A stretch of 63,704 nt of DNA, taken from assembly GCA_011364975.1 (NCBI GenBank), contig RDOE01000007.1, positions 1 through 63,704 of the forward strand, written 5' to 3'. The stretch's first letter is position 1, and the number at the start of each line of letters is the position of its first letter. The notes below the pieces were generated by a model. It did no database searches. It saw only the letters and a list, made by a program, of their open reading frames with translations, and was not told the origin of the DNA. This DNA is from Promethearchaeota archaeon (GTDB taxonomy: Archaea; Asgardarchaeota; Lokiarchaeia; Sigyniarchaeales; SOKP01). A program made the position numbers and the translations under genes. Positions 8,044 to 17,197 of the stretch are shown here, piece after piece.

Positions 8044-9129
8044 ATTAGAGAAACTAAGAAAACTCCCTTTTACGAGATACATATAAAATTAGGGGCACGA
8101 ATGGTTGAATTTTCAGGATTTTTAATGCCTGTGCAATATGATAGCATTATAAAAGAACACAATTCTGTTCGTAATAACGCGGGAATATTTGATATTTCTC
8201 ATATGGGTGAGTTCATGCTTGAAGGGAAGGACGTTATACCTTTTCTTCAGTATATAATGATCAATGATCTAAAATTACTTGAACCATCTAAAGGACAATA
8301 TTCTATTATGTGTTATGAAAACGGAACTGTTGTTGATGATCTTGTATATTATGAAGAAAATCCCGAAAGATTTCGAATGATCGTCAATGCAGGAAATATT
8401 GAGAAAGATTTTAAATGGTTAAATGATCACATTTCGGGTAAAAATGTTAAAATTACAAATTTATCTGATAAGAGATGTAGAATTGCCTTTCAAGGACCAA
8501 ATTCTGATGACCTACTTCAAAAGCTAATAAATATTGATTTAACTAAACTTAATCGTTTTTACTTTTCTCACTGTGATTTAAATGGAGTTCCTATCTTTAT
8601 TGCAAGAACAGGCTATACCGGAGAGAGAGGGTTTGAAATATCATTTGAATATAAATATGCTGAAAAGGTTTGGAATGATTTGACTAGATTAGGTGCAACT
8701 CCTGCGGGTTTAGGCGCAAGAGATTCATTAAGATTAGAAGCGTGTTATTCTTTATATGGTCATGAGATTAGTGATAAAATAACTCCAATTGAAGCTGGTT
8801 TAAATTGGTTGGTAAAACCTAAAGAGGGAATTGACTACATCGGGAAATCAGTATTAATGAAGCAAAAAAAGGAAGGGCCTAGCAGAATTCTCGTTGGATT
8901 AAATCTCATTGATAAGGGAATAATGAGAGATAATAACAAAATATACAAGGATAGTGAAGAAATAGGCTTTATTACCTCTGGAGGTTTTTCTCCTACTCTA
9001 GATAAAACTATCGGATTAGGTTTAGTTAAAACCAGATTTAGTGAAATAGGTACGGATGTAGAAATCGAAATTCGCAATAAATTACTAAAAGGAAAAATAG
9101 TAGCAATACCATTTTATAGAAATGTTTAG
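8044..9129 (+). CDS. gcvT: glycine cleavage system T protein (aminomethyltransferase), apparent ATT start
   Basis: GcvT takes the aminomethyl group from lipoyl-GcvH and makes methylene-tetrahydrofolate or -pterin plus ammonia. The sequence shows the family hallmarks MPVQYDS, GIFDISHMGE, RTGYTGERGFEI and GARDSLRLEA. The first ATG (8101) would begin at MVEFSGF and lose the conserved KKTPFYEIHIKLGAR stretch, which is open in frame upstream. No ATG, GTG or TTG occurs in that frame between the stop at 7984 and 8101. AGGTGG at 8031-8036 lies 7 bases before ATT 8044 and 4 before ATA 8041. Starting at 8044 gives 361 aa, the normal family length. It is first in an operon with gcvH, gcvPA and gcvPB. 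Confidence 0.9.
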   Translation: MRETKKTPFYEIHIKLGARMVEFSGFLMPVQYDSIIKEHNSVRNNAGIFDISHMGEFMLEGKDVIPFLQYIMINDLKLLEPSKGQYSIMCYENGTVVDDLVYYEENPERFRMIVNAGNIEKDFKWLNDHISGKNVKITNLSDKRCRIAFQGPNSDDLLQKLINIDLTKLNRFYFSHCDLNGVPIFIARTGYTGERGFEISFEYKYAEKVWNDLTRLGATPAGLGARDSLRLEACYSLYGHEISDKITPIEAGLNWLVKPKEGIDYIGKSVLMKQKKEGPSRILVGLNLIDKGIMRDNNKIYKDSEEIGFITSGGFSPTLDKTIGLGLVKTRFSEIGTDVEIEIRNKLLKGKIVAIPFYRNV

Positions 9130-9144
9130 ATAAAGTGAAAAAAA

Positions 9145-9540
9145 ATGGATTATAATATTCTTGATAACTTAAAGTATACCCAAACTCATGAATGGGTTAA
9201 AATAGAAGGAATAAATGCTATTACAGGTATTTCAGATTATGCTCAACACCAATTAGGTGATATTGTATATATAGAACTCCCTAATATTGGTGAAACTATT
9301 GAGAAGGGAAGTTCTGCTGGAGAGATAGAATCTGTTAAAGCTGTGGGTGAGTTTTTAATGCCGTTAACAGGAAAGGTAATACAAATTAATAATCTTCTTT
9401 CAGAAAACCCTGAAATAGTAAATCAATCACCATATGATAAAGGATGGCTAATTAAAATTGAAATTTTAAATCTTAAGGAAGAAAATGAGTTAATCTCAGC
9501 AGATGAATACAAGAACATCATAGAAAGAGAAGATAAATAA
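9145..9540 (+). CDS. gcvH: glycine cleavage system H protein
   Basis: GcvH is the lipoyl carrier that shuttles the aminomethyl intermediate between the P, T and L proteins. The 131-aa protein contains THEWVKIEG, the ISDYAQHQLGDIVYIELP core and the lipoylation motif GEIESVKAVGEF with the acceptor Lys at residue 65. The C-terminus SPYDKGWLIKI is also typical. It starts 15 bases after gcvT, clearly in the same operon. Length is normal for the family. No lipoate ligase or dihydrolipoyl dehydrogenase gene is in the window. Confidence 0.95.
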   Translation: MDYNILDNLKYTQTHEWVKIEGINAITGISDYAQHQLGDIVYIELPNIGETIEKGSSAGEIESVKAVGEFLMPLTGKVIQINNLLSENPEIVNQSPYDKGWLIKIEILNLKEENELISADEYKNIIEREDK

Positions 9541-9597
9541 ATTTTTTTCTAATCTAAAATTTTATTTTTTAACTTGAAAATTAATTTGTGATTTAAT

Positions 9598-10944
9598 ATG
9601 GAATTCATTCCACATGATGATCAGACAATTATAGAAATGTTACGCACAATCGGTGTTGAAAATATTAATGATTTATTCAGGGATATTCCTAAAGATTTAT
9701 TAATTGAATCATTAGGCTTACCTACTGGTTTATCAGAGCCTGACTTGTTAAAGACAATGAAACAACTCTCCGAACTAAATCATGTATATGATAGTTCATT
9801 TATAGGTGCAGGATGTTATTTTCATTATATTCCTTCCTTAGTTGATTTTATAATTAACCGCTCCGAATTCTATACATCATATACCCCCTATCAAGCAGAG
9901 GCTAGTCAAGGTTATTTACAAGCAATTTATGAATATCAAACTATAATCTCTCAATTAACGAAAATGGATATTGCAAATGCTAGCATGTATGATGGATCTA
10001 CAGCTTTAGCTGAAGCAATTATTATGGCGTCAGGAGTTAGGCAGAAAACTACTATTCTTATAATAGAAGGAATTCATCCGGAATACATTAATGTTATCAA
10101 AACTTATTGCTGGGGTCATGGGTTAAATTATAAAATCCTTAGAATAGAAGATCTAAATTTGGAATTAACTGATGATATAGCAGCAGTTGCATTTCAAAGT
10201 CCGAACTTTTTTGGGGAAATTCAAAATATTGAGAAATTAGTTGAAAAAGTCAGATTAAAATCACCTTCTTGTCTTATTATTCAGGTTATGACTGATCCAA
10301 CTTGTTTGGGATTGTTAAAACCCCCCGGAGAATTAGATATTGATATATTTGTAGCAGAAGGACAATCCTTTGGAATTCCTCCATCATTCGGTGGACCAGG
10401 GCTAGGGATATTCACTGCAAAACAAAAATATCTAAGAAAAATTCCCGGACGATTAGTGGGGAAAACTAAGGAACTCTTTGGTGATCAAGAAGGTTTTATT
10501 TTGACACTACAGGCTAGAGAGCAACATATACGAAGAGAAAAAGCAAGCTCTAATATATGCACTAATCAAGCCTTATGTTCTTTATCAGCACTTATTTATC
10601 TTCTTTCAGTAGGTAAAAGGGGATTAGAAGAAATTGCGAAGCAGAATTTTCAAAAATCAAATTTTTTAAAAAAAAATCTTGCGAAGATACCGGGTTATGA
10701 AATTAAGAGTAAAAATCCAACCTATAATGAATTTGTGATTAAGTGCCCTAATCTTGATGCACTAATAGATGAATGTGAAAAGGTTAATATAATGCCTCCA
10801 CTAAAACTAACTCATTATTACCCTGAAATGAAAAACTTAGCTTTAGTTTGCGTTACAGAAATAAATACTTTTGAATCAATTAAAGCTTTTCTCAAAGCGG
10901 CAAATACAGCAATAAATATAGGAGGAGTTAAGGATGGGTTCTGA
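9598..10944 (+). CDS. gcvPA: glycine dehydrogenase (decarboxylating) subunit 1
   Basis: This is the N-terminal half of split glycine decarboxylase (448 aa). With GcvPB it forms the PLP enzyme that decarboxylates glycine onto the lipoyl arm of GcvH. Recognisable segments are FIGAGCYFHYIPS, TPYQAEASQGYLQAIYEYQT, ASMYDGSTALAEA and the glycine-rich PPSFGGPGLGIF. The end overlaps the gcvPB start by 11 bases, with GGAGGAG inside gcvPA acting as the ribosome binding site for gcvPB. This two-gene P protein is the usual archaeal and Gram-positive arrangement. Confidence 0.95.
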   Translation: MEFIPHDDQTIIEMLRTIGVENINDLFRDIPKDLLIESLGLPTGLSEPDLLKTMKQLSELNHVYDSSFIGAGCYFHYIPSLVDFIINRSEFYTSYTPYQAEASQGYLQAIYEYQTIISQLTKMDIANASMYDGSTALAEAIIMASGVRQKTTILIIEGIHPEYINVIKTYCWGHGLNYKILRIEDLNLELTDDIAAVAFQSPNFFGEIQNIEKLVEKVRLKSPSCLIIQVMTDPTCLGLLKPPGELDIDIFVAEGQSFGIPPSFGGPGLGIFTAKQKYLRKIPGRLVGKTKELFGDQEGFILTLQAREQHIRREKASSNICTNQALCSLSALIYLLSVGKRGLEEIAKQNFQKSNFLKKNLAKIPGYEIKSKNPTYNEFVIKCPNLDALIDECEKVNIMPPLKLTHYYPEMKNLALVCVTEINTFESIKAFLKAANTAINIGGVKDGF

Positions 10945-12370
10945 GCCAGTATTAATCTTCAGCAAGCAAGTTAAAAAATCTCAAAAAAATTTCATCCCAA
11001 AAATGGATTTGGAAGAGGTTTCACTTGAAAATATTCTTCCAAAAGAATATCAAAGGACTGACTTAAACATACCAGAAATACCAGAAATTGAAATAGTTCG
11101 ACATTATATTGGGTTAAGTAAGAAAAATTATGGAGTAGATACTGGAATATATCCTCTTGGCTCTTGTACTATGAAATATAATCCTAAAATCAATGAAGTA
11201 ATAGCTAGACTACCTGGTTTTGCTAATATCCATCCATTACAAACAAAGAATGAAGGTGCTTTGACATTAATTTTTGAAATGGCTAAATTATTAGGCAAAA
11301 TTACAGGAATGGACGGTTTTACAATGCAACCGGCAGCTGGAGCTCATGGAGAATTAACGGGATTATTCATTATGAAAAAATATTTTGAAAATAAAAATAT
11401 AAATAAAACTAAAATTATTATCCCTGATTCTGCTCACGGTACAAATCCTGCCTCAGCCGCAATCGCAGGCTTTTCTATAATTGAATTAGAATCTAATGAA
11501 TCTGGTGAAGTTCCAATAGATCAACTTGAATTTGCCATGAAAGAGGGAGATGTTGCAGGAATAATGTTAACAAATCCAAACACTCTTGGAGTTTTTGATT
11601 CTCAAATATTGGAAATAACAAGAATAGTACACAAATATGGGGGATTATGTTATTATGATGGAGCTAATCTTAACCCTGTTTTAGGTATTTGTAGACCAGG
11701 AGATATGGGCTTTGATATTGTTCATTTGAACCTACATAAAACCTTTTCTACTCCTCATGGTGGAGGTGGTCCGGGATCAGGTCCTGTTGGAGTCAAGGAA
11801 GAATTAATTCAATTTCTACCAGAGCCCTGCCTCATTTCTACTCGTTCTGGAATATATTGTCGTGAAAATAGCAATACTTCTATTGGTTATATAAAAGCGT
11901 TCTGGGGTAATTTTGGTATAATTGTTCGAGCATATGCTTACATTATAGCATTGGGTGCTGAAGGACTCAAAAGAGTAGGACAGATTTCAGTCTTAAATGC
12001 GAATTACTTGAGAGTCTTATTAAAAAGTAAATATAACCTTCCATATGACCGATTATGTTTTCATGAATTCATTCTTACTGATAAAAAGATACCAAATGGA
12101 GTTACTACTGAAGATATTGCAAAACGAATTTTGGATTATGGATTTTATGCTCCTACAATTTATTTTCCGTTAATTGTTAGTGGAGCGATGATGATTGAAC
12201 CTACTGAAACAGAAACGAAAACATCTTTAGACCAATTTTATGATGTCTTAATAACGATATATAAAGAAGCAGAAAGTACACCAGAATTACTTAAAAAAGC
12301 ACCGTTTAATACCCCAATAGGGCGATTAGATGCAGTTTTGGCGGCAAGAAAGCCAGTACTAAAGGAATAA
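10934..12370 (+). CDS. gcvPB: glycine dehydrogenase (decarboxylating) subunit 2
   Basis: The C-terminal half of glycine decarboxylase (478 aa) carries the PLP site: HLNLHKTFSTPHGGGGPGSG, with the Schiff-base lysine at residue 269. Other family segments are GIYPLGSCTMKYNPK, PAAGAHGELTGL and DSAHGTNPASAA. It closes the gcvT-gcvH-gcvPA-gcvPB operon. The operon is positioned to supply C1 units to the pterin pathway, of which mch is encoded at 17.2 kb. The gene is convergent with the phosphorylase that follows, with only 31 bases between stops. Confidence 0.95.
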   Translation: MGSEPVLIFSKQVKKSQKNFIPKMDLEEVSLENILPKEYQRTDLNIPEIPEIEIVRHYIGLSKKNYGVDTGIYPLGSCTMKYNPKINEVIARLPGFANIHPLQTKNEGALTLIFEMAKLLGKITGMDGFTMQPAAGAHGELTGLFIMKKYFENKNINKTKIIIPDSAHGTNPASAAIAGFSIIELESNESGEVPIDQLEFAMKEGDVAGIMLTNPNTLGVFDSQILEITRIVHKYGGLCYYDGANLNPVLGICRPGDMGFDIVHLNLHKTFSTPHGGGGPGSGPVGVKEELIQFLPEPCLISTRSGIYCRENSNTSIGYIKAFWGNFGIIVRAYAYIIALGAEGLKRVGQISVLNANYLRVLLKSKYNLPYDRLCFHEFILTDKKIPNGVTTEDIAKRILDYGFYAPTIYFPLIVSGAMMIEPTETETKTSLDQFYDVLITIYKEAESTPELLKKAPFNTPIGRLDAVLAARKPVLKE

Positions 12371-12401
12371 ATCTTAATTAATAATTTTTAATTCATTTTA
12401 T

Positions 12402-13265
12402 TTATAAGAGAGCATCTTTAAGAGAATGATGACAAGAACAATCTCTTCTCGTATCAAGCTTTTCTAGAGCTAATTCTAATAGTTTCTTCAAATTTTCTGC
12501 ATTTTGAGTCATCGTTTCCAGAACCTCTGGTACATTAACGGATAATTCATCAACAACACTACCACATTTATAACAACGTAGCGCATATTCTACAATTCCA
12601 CAATTGGGACATTTACCGGCCCAAACATCTAAATCTGTAACCATAGCAATGCAACAATAACATATTTCCTTTTCAGCAGCTAAAACAACTTCTGGATATG
12701 TTGTCATTCCAACTATATCGCCTTCCCAACGGCGAAACATTTTTGATTCAGCTCTGGTCGAAAACCTGGGACCTTCAATGCAAACATAGATGCCTCCTTT
12801 TTGAATGGTTAATTTACTTTCTTTCCCTGCTTGATAAAAAATATCGTTTAAATACTCACAGTATGGATTTACTTGACTTATATGACATAATTGACCCCCT
12901 TCGTAAAATGTATCTTCTCTTTTTTTGGTTCTGTCAATATATTGATCAACTAAAATAAATTTACCTTTTGTATGTTCTTTCTTCAAAGAACCAACAGCTG
13001 ATGGTGATATTAAAAATTTGACTCCTAATTCTTTCAAAGCCCAGATATTGGCTCTAAAATTGATATTATGAGGAGGAATAATATGACCTTGGCCATGTCG
13101 GGGAATATATGCTACATTCTTTCCTTTAAAGTCCCCTATACTAATTGTCGAAGATGGACTTCCGAATGGGGTATATACTTTTATTTCTTTGAGATTATTT
13201 AGTGCTATATCAGAGCCCGTTCCACCAATTAAACCAATTTCAATATTTTGTTGTAATTTTTCCAT
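12402..13265 (-). CDS. S-methyl-5'-thioadenosine phosphorylase family protein with zinc-ribbon insert
   Basis: The 287-aa protein belongs to the MTAP/PNP family, which phosphorolyses MTA or purine nucleosides. Family motifs are GLIGGTGSD, RHGQGH, PPHNINFRANI, EGPRFSTRAESKMFR and MVTDLDVW. Between the purine-site loop and the C-terminal helix it has a zinc-ribbon-like insert with Cys 219, 222, 231 and 234 (CPNC and CYKC). It ends with a CSC motif at 276-278, which in some thermophilic archaeal MTAPs takes part in disulfide chemistry. It is divergent from a second paralogue at 13373. Substrate preference cannot be settled by eye; MTA or methylthioinosine are most likely. Confidence 0.85.
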   Translation of the reverse strand: MEKLQQNIEIGLIGGTGSDIALNNLKEIKVYTPFGSPSSTISIGDFKGKNVAYIPRHGQGHIIPPHNINFRANIWALKELGVKFLISPSAVGSLKKEHTKGKFILVDQYIDRTKKREDTFYEGGQLCHISQVNPYCEYLNDIFYQAGKESKLTIQKGGIYVCIEGPRFSTRAESKMFRRWEGDIVGMTTYPEVVLAAEKEICYCCIAMVTDLDVWAGKCPNCGIVEYALRCYKCGSVVDELSVNVPEVLETMTQNAENLKKLLELALEKLDTRRDCSCHHSLKDALL

Positions 13266-13372
13266 AATTAATTTATATTATTTTTATTTTTTTTTAGATA
13301 AAATAAAATAAAACTTGAAAAATTTTAAAGATTATAAATAGGAAAATTATAAAAATAAAAATAGTGAACAAT

Positions 13373-14122
13373 ATGGTTAAAATTGGAATTATTGGAGGTT
13401 CCGGATTGGATAATCCAGATATTTTAAAAGAAGCAAAAGATATTGAAGTGGATACTGCTTATGGTAAACCAAGTTCTTCACTGAAGGTAGGCAAAATTCA
13501 TGACATCGATGTGGTTCTTCTAGCAAGACATGGAAGAAACCATACCATACCTCCAACACAGGTAAATTACCGAGCAAATATACAATCTTTGAAAGATCAG
13601 GGATGTAGTCATATCTTAGCGACTACAGCATGTGGAAGTTTAAGGGAAGAAATCGGAAGAGGGGATTTAGTAATTCTTGATCAGTTTATCGACTTTACTA
13701 GATTAAGAAAAGTGAGTTTTTTCGAAGAGTTCCCTCCAGGCGAGGCAAAACATACAGCTATGCCCTATCCTTATTCTGAAGAACTTAGAAAAATACTTAT
13801 TGAAACTGCTAAAGAATTGAATCTAAAGTATCATGATAAAGGAACTGTTGTTACAATTGAAGGACCCAGGTTTTCGACCAGAGCTGAATCGGAAATGTTC
13901 AGAATCTGGGGAGCTGATGTAATTAATATGAGTATAGCTCCCGAGACAATTCTTGCTAATGAAGCAGGAGTTCCATTTGCAGCAGTTGCTATGTCCACAG
14001 ATTATGATTGTTGGAAAGATGATGAAGCGCCAGTGACTTGGGATGAAATTTTAGAAATTTTTAGTCAAAATGTTAACAATGTTATTGCTTTATTAACAAA
14101 TACGATAAAAAAGATAAAATAA
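13373..14122 (+). CDS. mtnP: S-methyl-5'-thioadenosine phosphorylase
   Basis: This 249-aa protein is closest to classical MTAP. It has IGIIGGSGLDNPD, RHGRNHTIPP, the phosphate-binding ATTACGSL, EGPRFSTRAESEMFR and the MTAP signature MSTDYDCWKDDE. It cleaves MTA to adenine and methylthioribose-1-phosphate. ATG 13373 is preferred over GTG 13364 because AGTGA at 13363-13367 sits 5 bases upstream. The adjacent divergent paralogue shares the fold but has a different C-terminus. The adenine product would normally be recycled by APT, whose local gene at 7405 is broken. Confidence 0.92.
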   Translation: MVKIGIIGGSGLDNPDILKEAKDIEVDTAYGKPSSSLKVGKIHDIDVVLLARHGRNHTIPPTQVNYRANIQSLKDQGCSHILATTACGSLREEIGRGDLVILDQFIDFTRLRKVSFFEEFPPGEAKHTAMPYPYSEELRKILIETAKELNLKYHDKGTVVTIEGPRFSTRAESEMFRIWGADVINMSIAPETILANEAGVPFAAVAMSTDYDCWKDDEAPVTWDEILEIFSQNVNNVIALLTNTIKKIK

Positions 14123-14277
14123 ACAATTTAATTAAAGAATTCAATTTGGACTTTTATTTTCCTAACTTATTTTTTATTTAAATTTTAATTATAATAAAAA
14201 CATTGAAATTTCTTGCTTGTTTAAACTAGGTAATATCATTTCAGATATGAATAAGAATATTTTGACATTATCCATTT

Positions 14278-15582
14278 ATGCCTAAAATCACCTTTCTAGG
14301 AGCTTGCAGAGAAGTTGGACGTTCTGCAGTTCTAATTGAATCAAATTCAGGAACTCAATGCATTTTAGATTATGGGGTTAGATTCAATGAAGAAGAGAGA
14401 CTTCCAGTATATAGTAACCTAAATAGACTTAAAGCTGCGGCATTGACGCATTGTCACATAGATCATTCCGGGGCAATACCATATCTTTATAAAAATAATG
14501 AAATCCCCCTTTTTACTAACCCTATAACTCTTAGAGTATCTGAAATCTTATTAGAAGATATGATTAAAATATCTAATTATCCTTACCCTTTTGGTTATAA
14601 AGAATTAAAAAGATTAAAGCAACATAGTTTTTTTCTTAAAAATGGAGTACGTCAAAAAATAGATAATAATTTTTACCTCACCTTCTTCAATGCAGGTCAT
14701 ATTCCTGGAAGTGTTTCAATTTTAGTGCAAGTTGACAATAAGAAAATCTTATACACTGGGGATCTTAATACAATTCCTACTAACCTCATTGATCCAGCTC
14801 AACCGAATTCTATGCCTGAAATCGATGTTTTAATTATTGAGTCAACTTATTCAACAACAGAACATCCCGCAAGAAATACATTAGAAAAAAAGTTTATTGA
14901 CAATGTGGTAAATACTATTGAAACGGGAGGCAATGTATTAATACCTGCATTTGGGGTTGCTCGTTCGCAAGAAATTATGCTTATTTTAAAGAAATATGGA
15001 TATAAAAATAAAATATTTTTCGATGGTTTAGCTCAGAAAGTAGCAATCACATACACGAATTTCCCAGATACAATAAAAGACTTTAATTTTTTTAAAAAAG
15101 CATTAAAAAGTGTTGAATTTATTTCAAGGAGAAATAGACTAAAAATTGCAAAATCTGAAAAAAATGTAATTATAGCACCTTCCGGTATGTTAAAGGGTGG
15201 CGCGGCAGTTGAACATCTCCATCATATCATAAATGATCCATATTCAGCAATCTATTTAGTAGGATATCAAATAGAGGGAACACCAGGAAGAAAACTATTA
15301 GATGAGGGTATATTTGAATTAAATTATAATCAAAGAAATACAAATTTGCAGGAACCGATTAAAATTAGAGCGAATTGTGATATTAATTATTTTGATTTTT
15401 CTAGTCATGCTGATAAAATTCATTTATATCAATATATTAACGATTTGACTTTAAATAAAAACTCCAACTTCATTTTTTGTGTTCATGGGGATGAAAAAGC
15501 AACAACAAATTTTGCAGGAGATTTGAGTAATAATGGCTTTAATTCTATTGCTCCTGAAATAGGAGAAACTTATCAAATTTAA
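14278..15582 (+). CDS. beta-CASP metallo-beta-lactamase RNase, aCPSF2-like
   Basis: The 434-aa protein has the metallo-beta-lactamase signature THCHIDHSG near residue 60 and further metal ligands in NAGHIPGSVS and YTGDLN. The beta-CASP region includes ESTYSTTEHP, IPAFGVARSQE, IAPSGMLKGG, DFSSHAD and FCVHGDE. These enzymes are zinc-dependent endo/5'-exoribonucleases related to CPSF73. There are no N-terminal KH domains, which places it with aCPSF2 rather than aCPSF1. It likely acts in RNA maturation or decay. Confidence 0.9.
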   Translation: MPKITFLGACREVGRSAVLIESNSGTQCILDYGVRFNEEERLPVYSNLNRLKAAALTHCHIDHSGAIPYLYKNNEIPLFTNPITLRVSEILLEDMIKISNYPYPFGYKELKRLKQHSFFLKNGVRQKIDNNFYLTFFNAGHIPGSVSILVQVDNKKILYTGDLNTIPTNLIDPAQPNSMPEIDVLIIESTYSTTEHPARNTLEKKFIDNVVNTIETGGNVLIPAFGVARSQEIMLILKKYGYKNKIFFDGLAQKVAITYTNFPDTIKDFNFFKKALKSVEFISRRNRLKIAKSEKNVIIAPSGMLKGGAAVEHLHHIINDPYSAIYLVGYQIEGTPGRKLLDEGIFELNYNQRNTNLQEPIKIRANCDINYFDFSSHADKIHLYQYINDLTLNKNSNFIFCVHGDEKATTNFAGDLSNNGFNSIAPEIGETYQI

Positions 15583-15601
15583 AATCAGAAATACTAAATT
15601 A

Positions 15602-17104
15602 TTAAATCTTCAATTGCCTCTTTACTATTAAATCGCAATTATCTAAAAACTCACTGATTTTACCAATAGGAACCTTAGTTCCAGCAGCAGGTGGATGACC
15701 ACCACCTAATGCATTTAAGTGGCAAAGTTCCAAAGCTTGCCTTATAACTTCAGAAAGATTTACACCTTTGTTTACTATATCTTCATGTGCCCTTGCCGAT
15801 ATTTTATACACTTCTTCCCCTTCTCTTTTTGCACATCCAAAAATCGGTTTGCATTTATCTATTATGCCACTTTTATCAAAAATCAACATAGAAGCTATAG
15901 TTCCTATAATATTTTCAGAAATTACCTCTTCACCAAAAAAGTATTGAATATTCTCTTTAAATTGTATTTTTTGATTATCCTGAATCCAAAGCAATGCTTC
16001 TTGTATTGTTCGTTTGTATGTTATTAATTGTTCTTGAGCTTTTCTGTAAGCAACTTTGCGGTCTCCCATTGCAATAGCAATACCTAATGAGCCGTTATTA
16101 CTTCTTCCACATGAATTCAATAAATTAGAAAAATCATTAAGATCATGAAGTTCCGAACCTATTATTTCATGTTTAAGTACATATCTATTAACAATTAATT
16201 TAGAAATGATTTCTGCTGGTTCTATATCTAACTTTAAGGAAACAAATTCTATAATTGCTGAAGAGATTTTTTGTTTCTCATCTTGAGTTAAATCATTCAA
16301 TGTCTTTATATTCCCTTGTGAATTTTCCATTAAAATACCTAATTTTTGCAAAAATTTTAAGGTTTTACTTGTATTTCCACTAAGTCCGGGCAAATTAATT
16401 TCAGAAGAATAAGCAATCGACTCATTTAATGGTTTAATTGGTGAAAAATTCAAATCATCAATTACTTCAACTAAATCAGCAACAAGCGCATCATTTAAAA
16501 TCAAGCTATTCAAACCAAAAAAAGTATTATTTGGCCCTTGATTTTGAATATCACCAGTTGCCCCAACAAGAGCTATTGAAGAGAGATCTATATTTTTATT
16601 ATTGAGGGTTTTTGCAAAATAATAACAAATACCCGCCCCAGATACTTCATTACTCCCATCAATGTCATAAAAATAGGGATTAATGTGCCATGGTGTTGAT
16701 TTAAGATATACCTCTCTAACTTTTTCATCGGTTTTATTTACAACTTCCTGAGGTAGATGGTGATCAAGTATCAGATATGGTATATCTTTTGATAACTTAG
16801 TTTGAAGTTCTAAATATTGTCCACTTCCAAAATCGGAAAAAATTAAAAAAGTTTTATTGTTACTATTTTCTGCAATTTTTGTTATTTCTTCTCTCTCCAA
16901 TTGCTTTAATATGGAAATTTGAAATGAGACTTTTTCTCTATAGAGCGCTTTTCCGATAATCGCTCCCGAAGTTAACCCATCAGCATCAAGATGAGTATAA
17001 ATATGCACAGAACCTTCAATACTATTTAAATGATTATAAAAAAATTCTTTTGTTTTAATTAAATCTGAATTGAGATGATCTAATTTAGTATTTATTTGGG
17101 TCAT
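15602..17104 (-). CDS. DHH-family phosphoesterase / RecJ-like nuclease
   Basis: The 500-aa protein (ATG 17104; a TTG at 17128 is also possible) has the DHH superfamily motifs: HIYTHLDADGLTSGA, FSDFGSG, LILDHH and the C-terminal DHHA1 motif GGGHPPAAG. These residues bind Mn ions and hydrolyse phosphodiester bonds. Archaeal RecJ-like (GAN/RecJ) proteins act in replication and repair, and some act on RNA ends. The stop is 19 bases from the stop of the convergent RNase gene. No OB-fold is obvious at the C-terminus. Confidence 0.85.
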   Translation of the reverse strand: MTQINTKLDHLNSDLIKTKEFFYNHLNSIEGSVHIYTHLDADGLTSGAIIGKALYREKVSFQISILKQLEREEITKIAENSNNKTFLIFSDFGSGQYLELQTKLSKDIPYLILDHHLPQEVVNKTDEKVREVYLKSTPWHINPYFYDIDGSNEVSGAGICYYFAKTLNNKNIDLSSIALVGATGDIQNQGPNNTFFGLNSLILNDALVADLVEVIDDLNFSPIKPLNESIAYSSEINLPGLSGNTSKTLKFLQKLGILMENSQGNIKTLNDLTQDEKQKISSAIIEFVSLKLDIEPAEIISKLIVNRYVLKHEIIGSELHDLNDFSNLLNSCGRSNNGSLGIAIAMGDRKVAYRKAQEQLITYKRTIQEALLWIQDNQKIQFKENIQYFFGEEVISENIIGTIASMLIFDKSGIIDKCKPIFGCAKREGEEVYKISARAHEDIVNKGVNLSEVIRQALELCHLNALGGGHPPAAGTKVPIGKISEFLDNCDLIVKRQLKI

Positions 17105-17197
17105 AATTTTATAAAATTTTAATATCAACTAGCCTTAATATATTAAAATAAGAAATTAATAATAAATACTCAATTAAAAAACTTTAATGTGAAAAAA

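Noticed and set aside
15719..16027. 102-aa plus-strand frame inside the DHH gene
   Set aside because: Phe/Tyr/Ile-rich low-complexity translation opposite a conserved gene.
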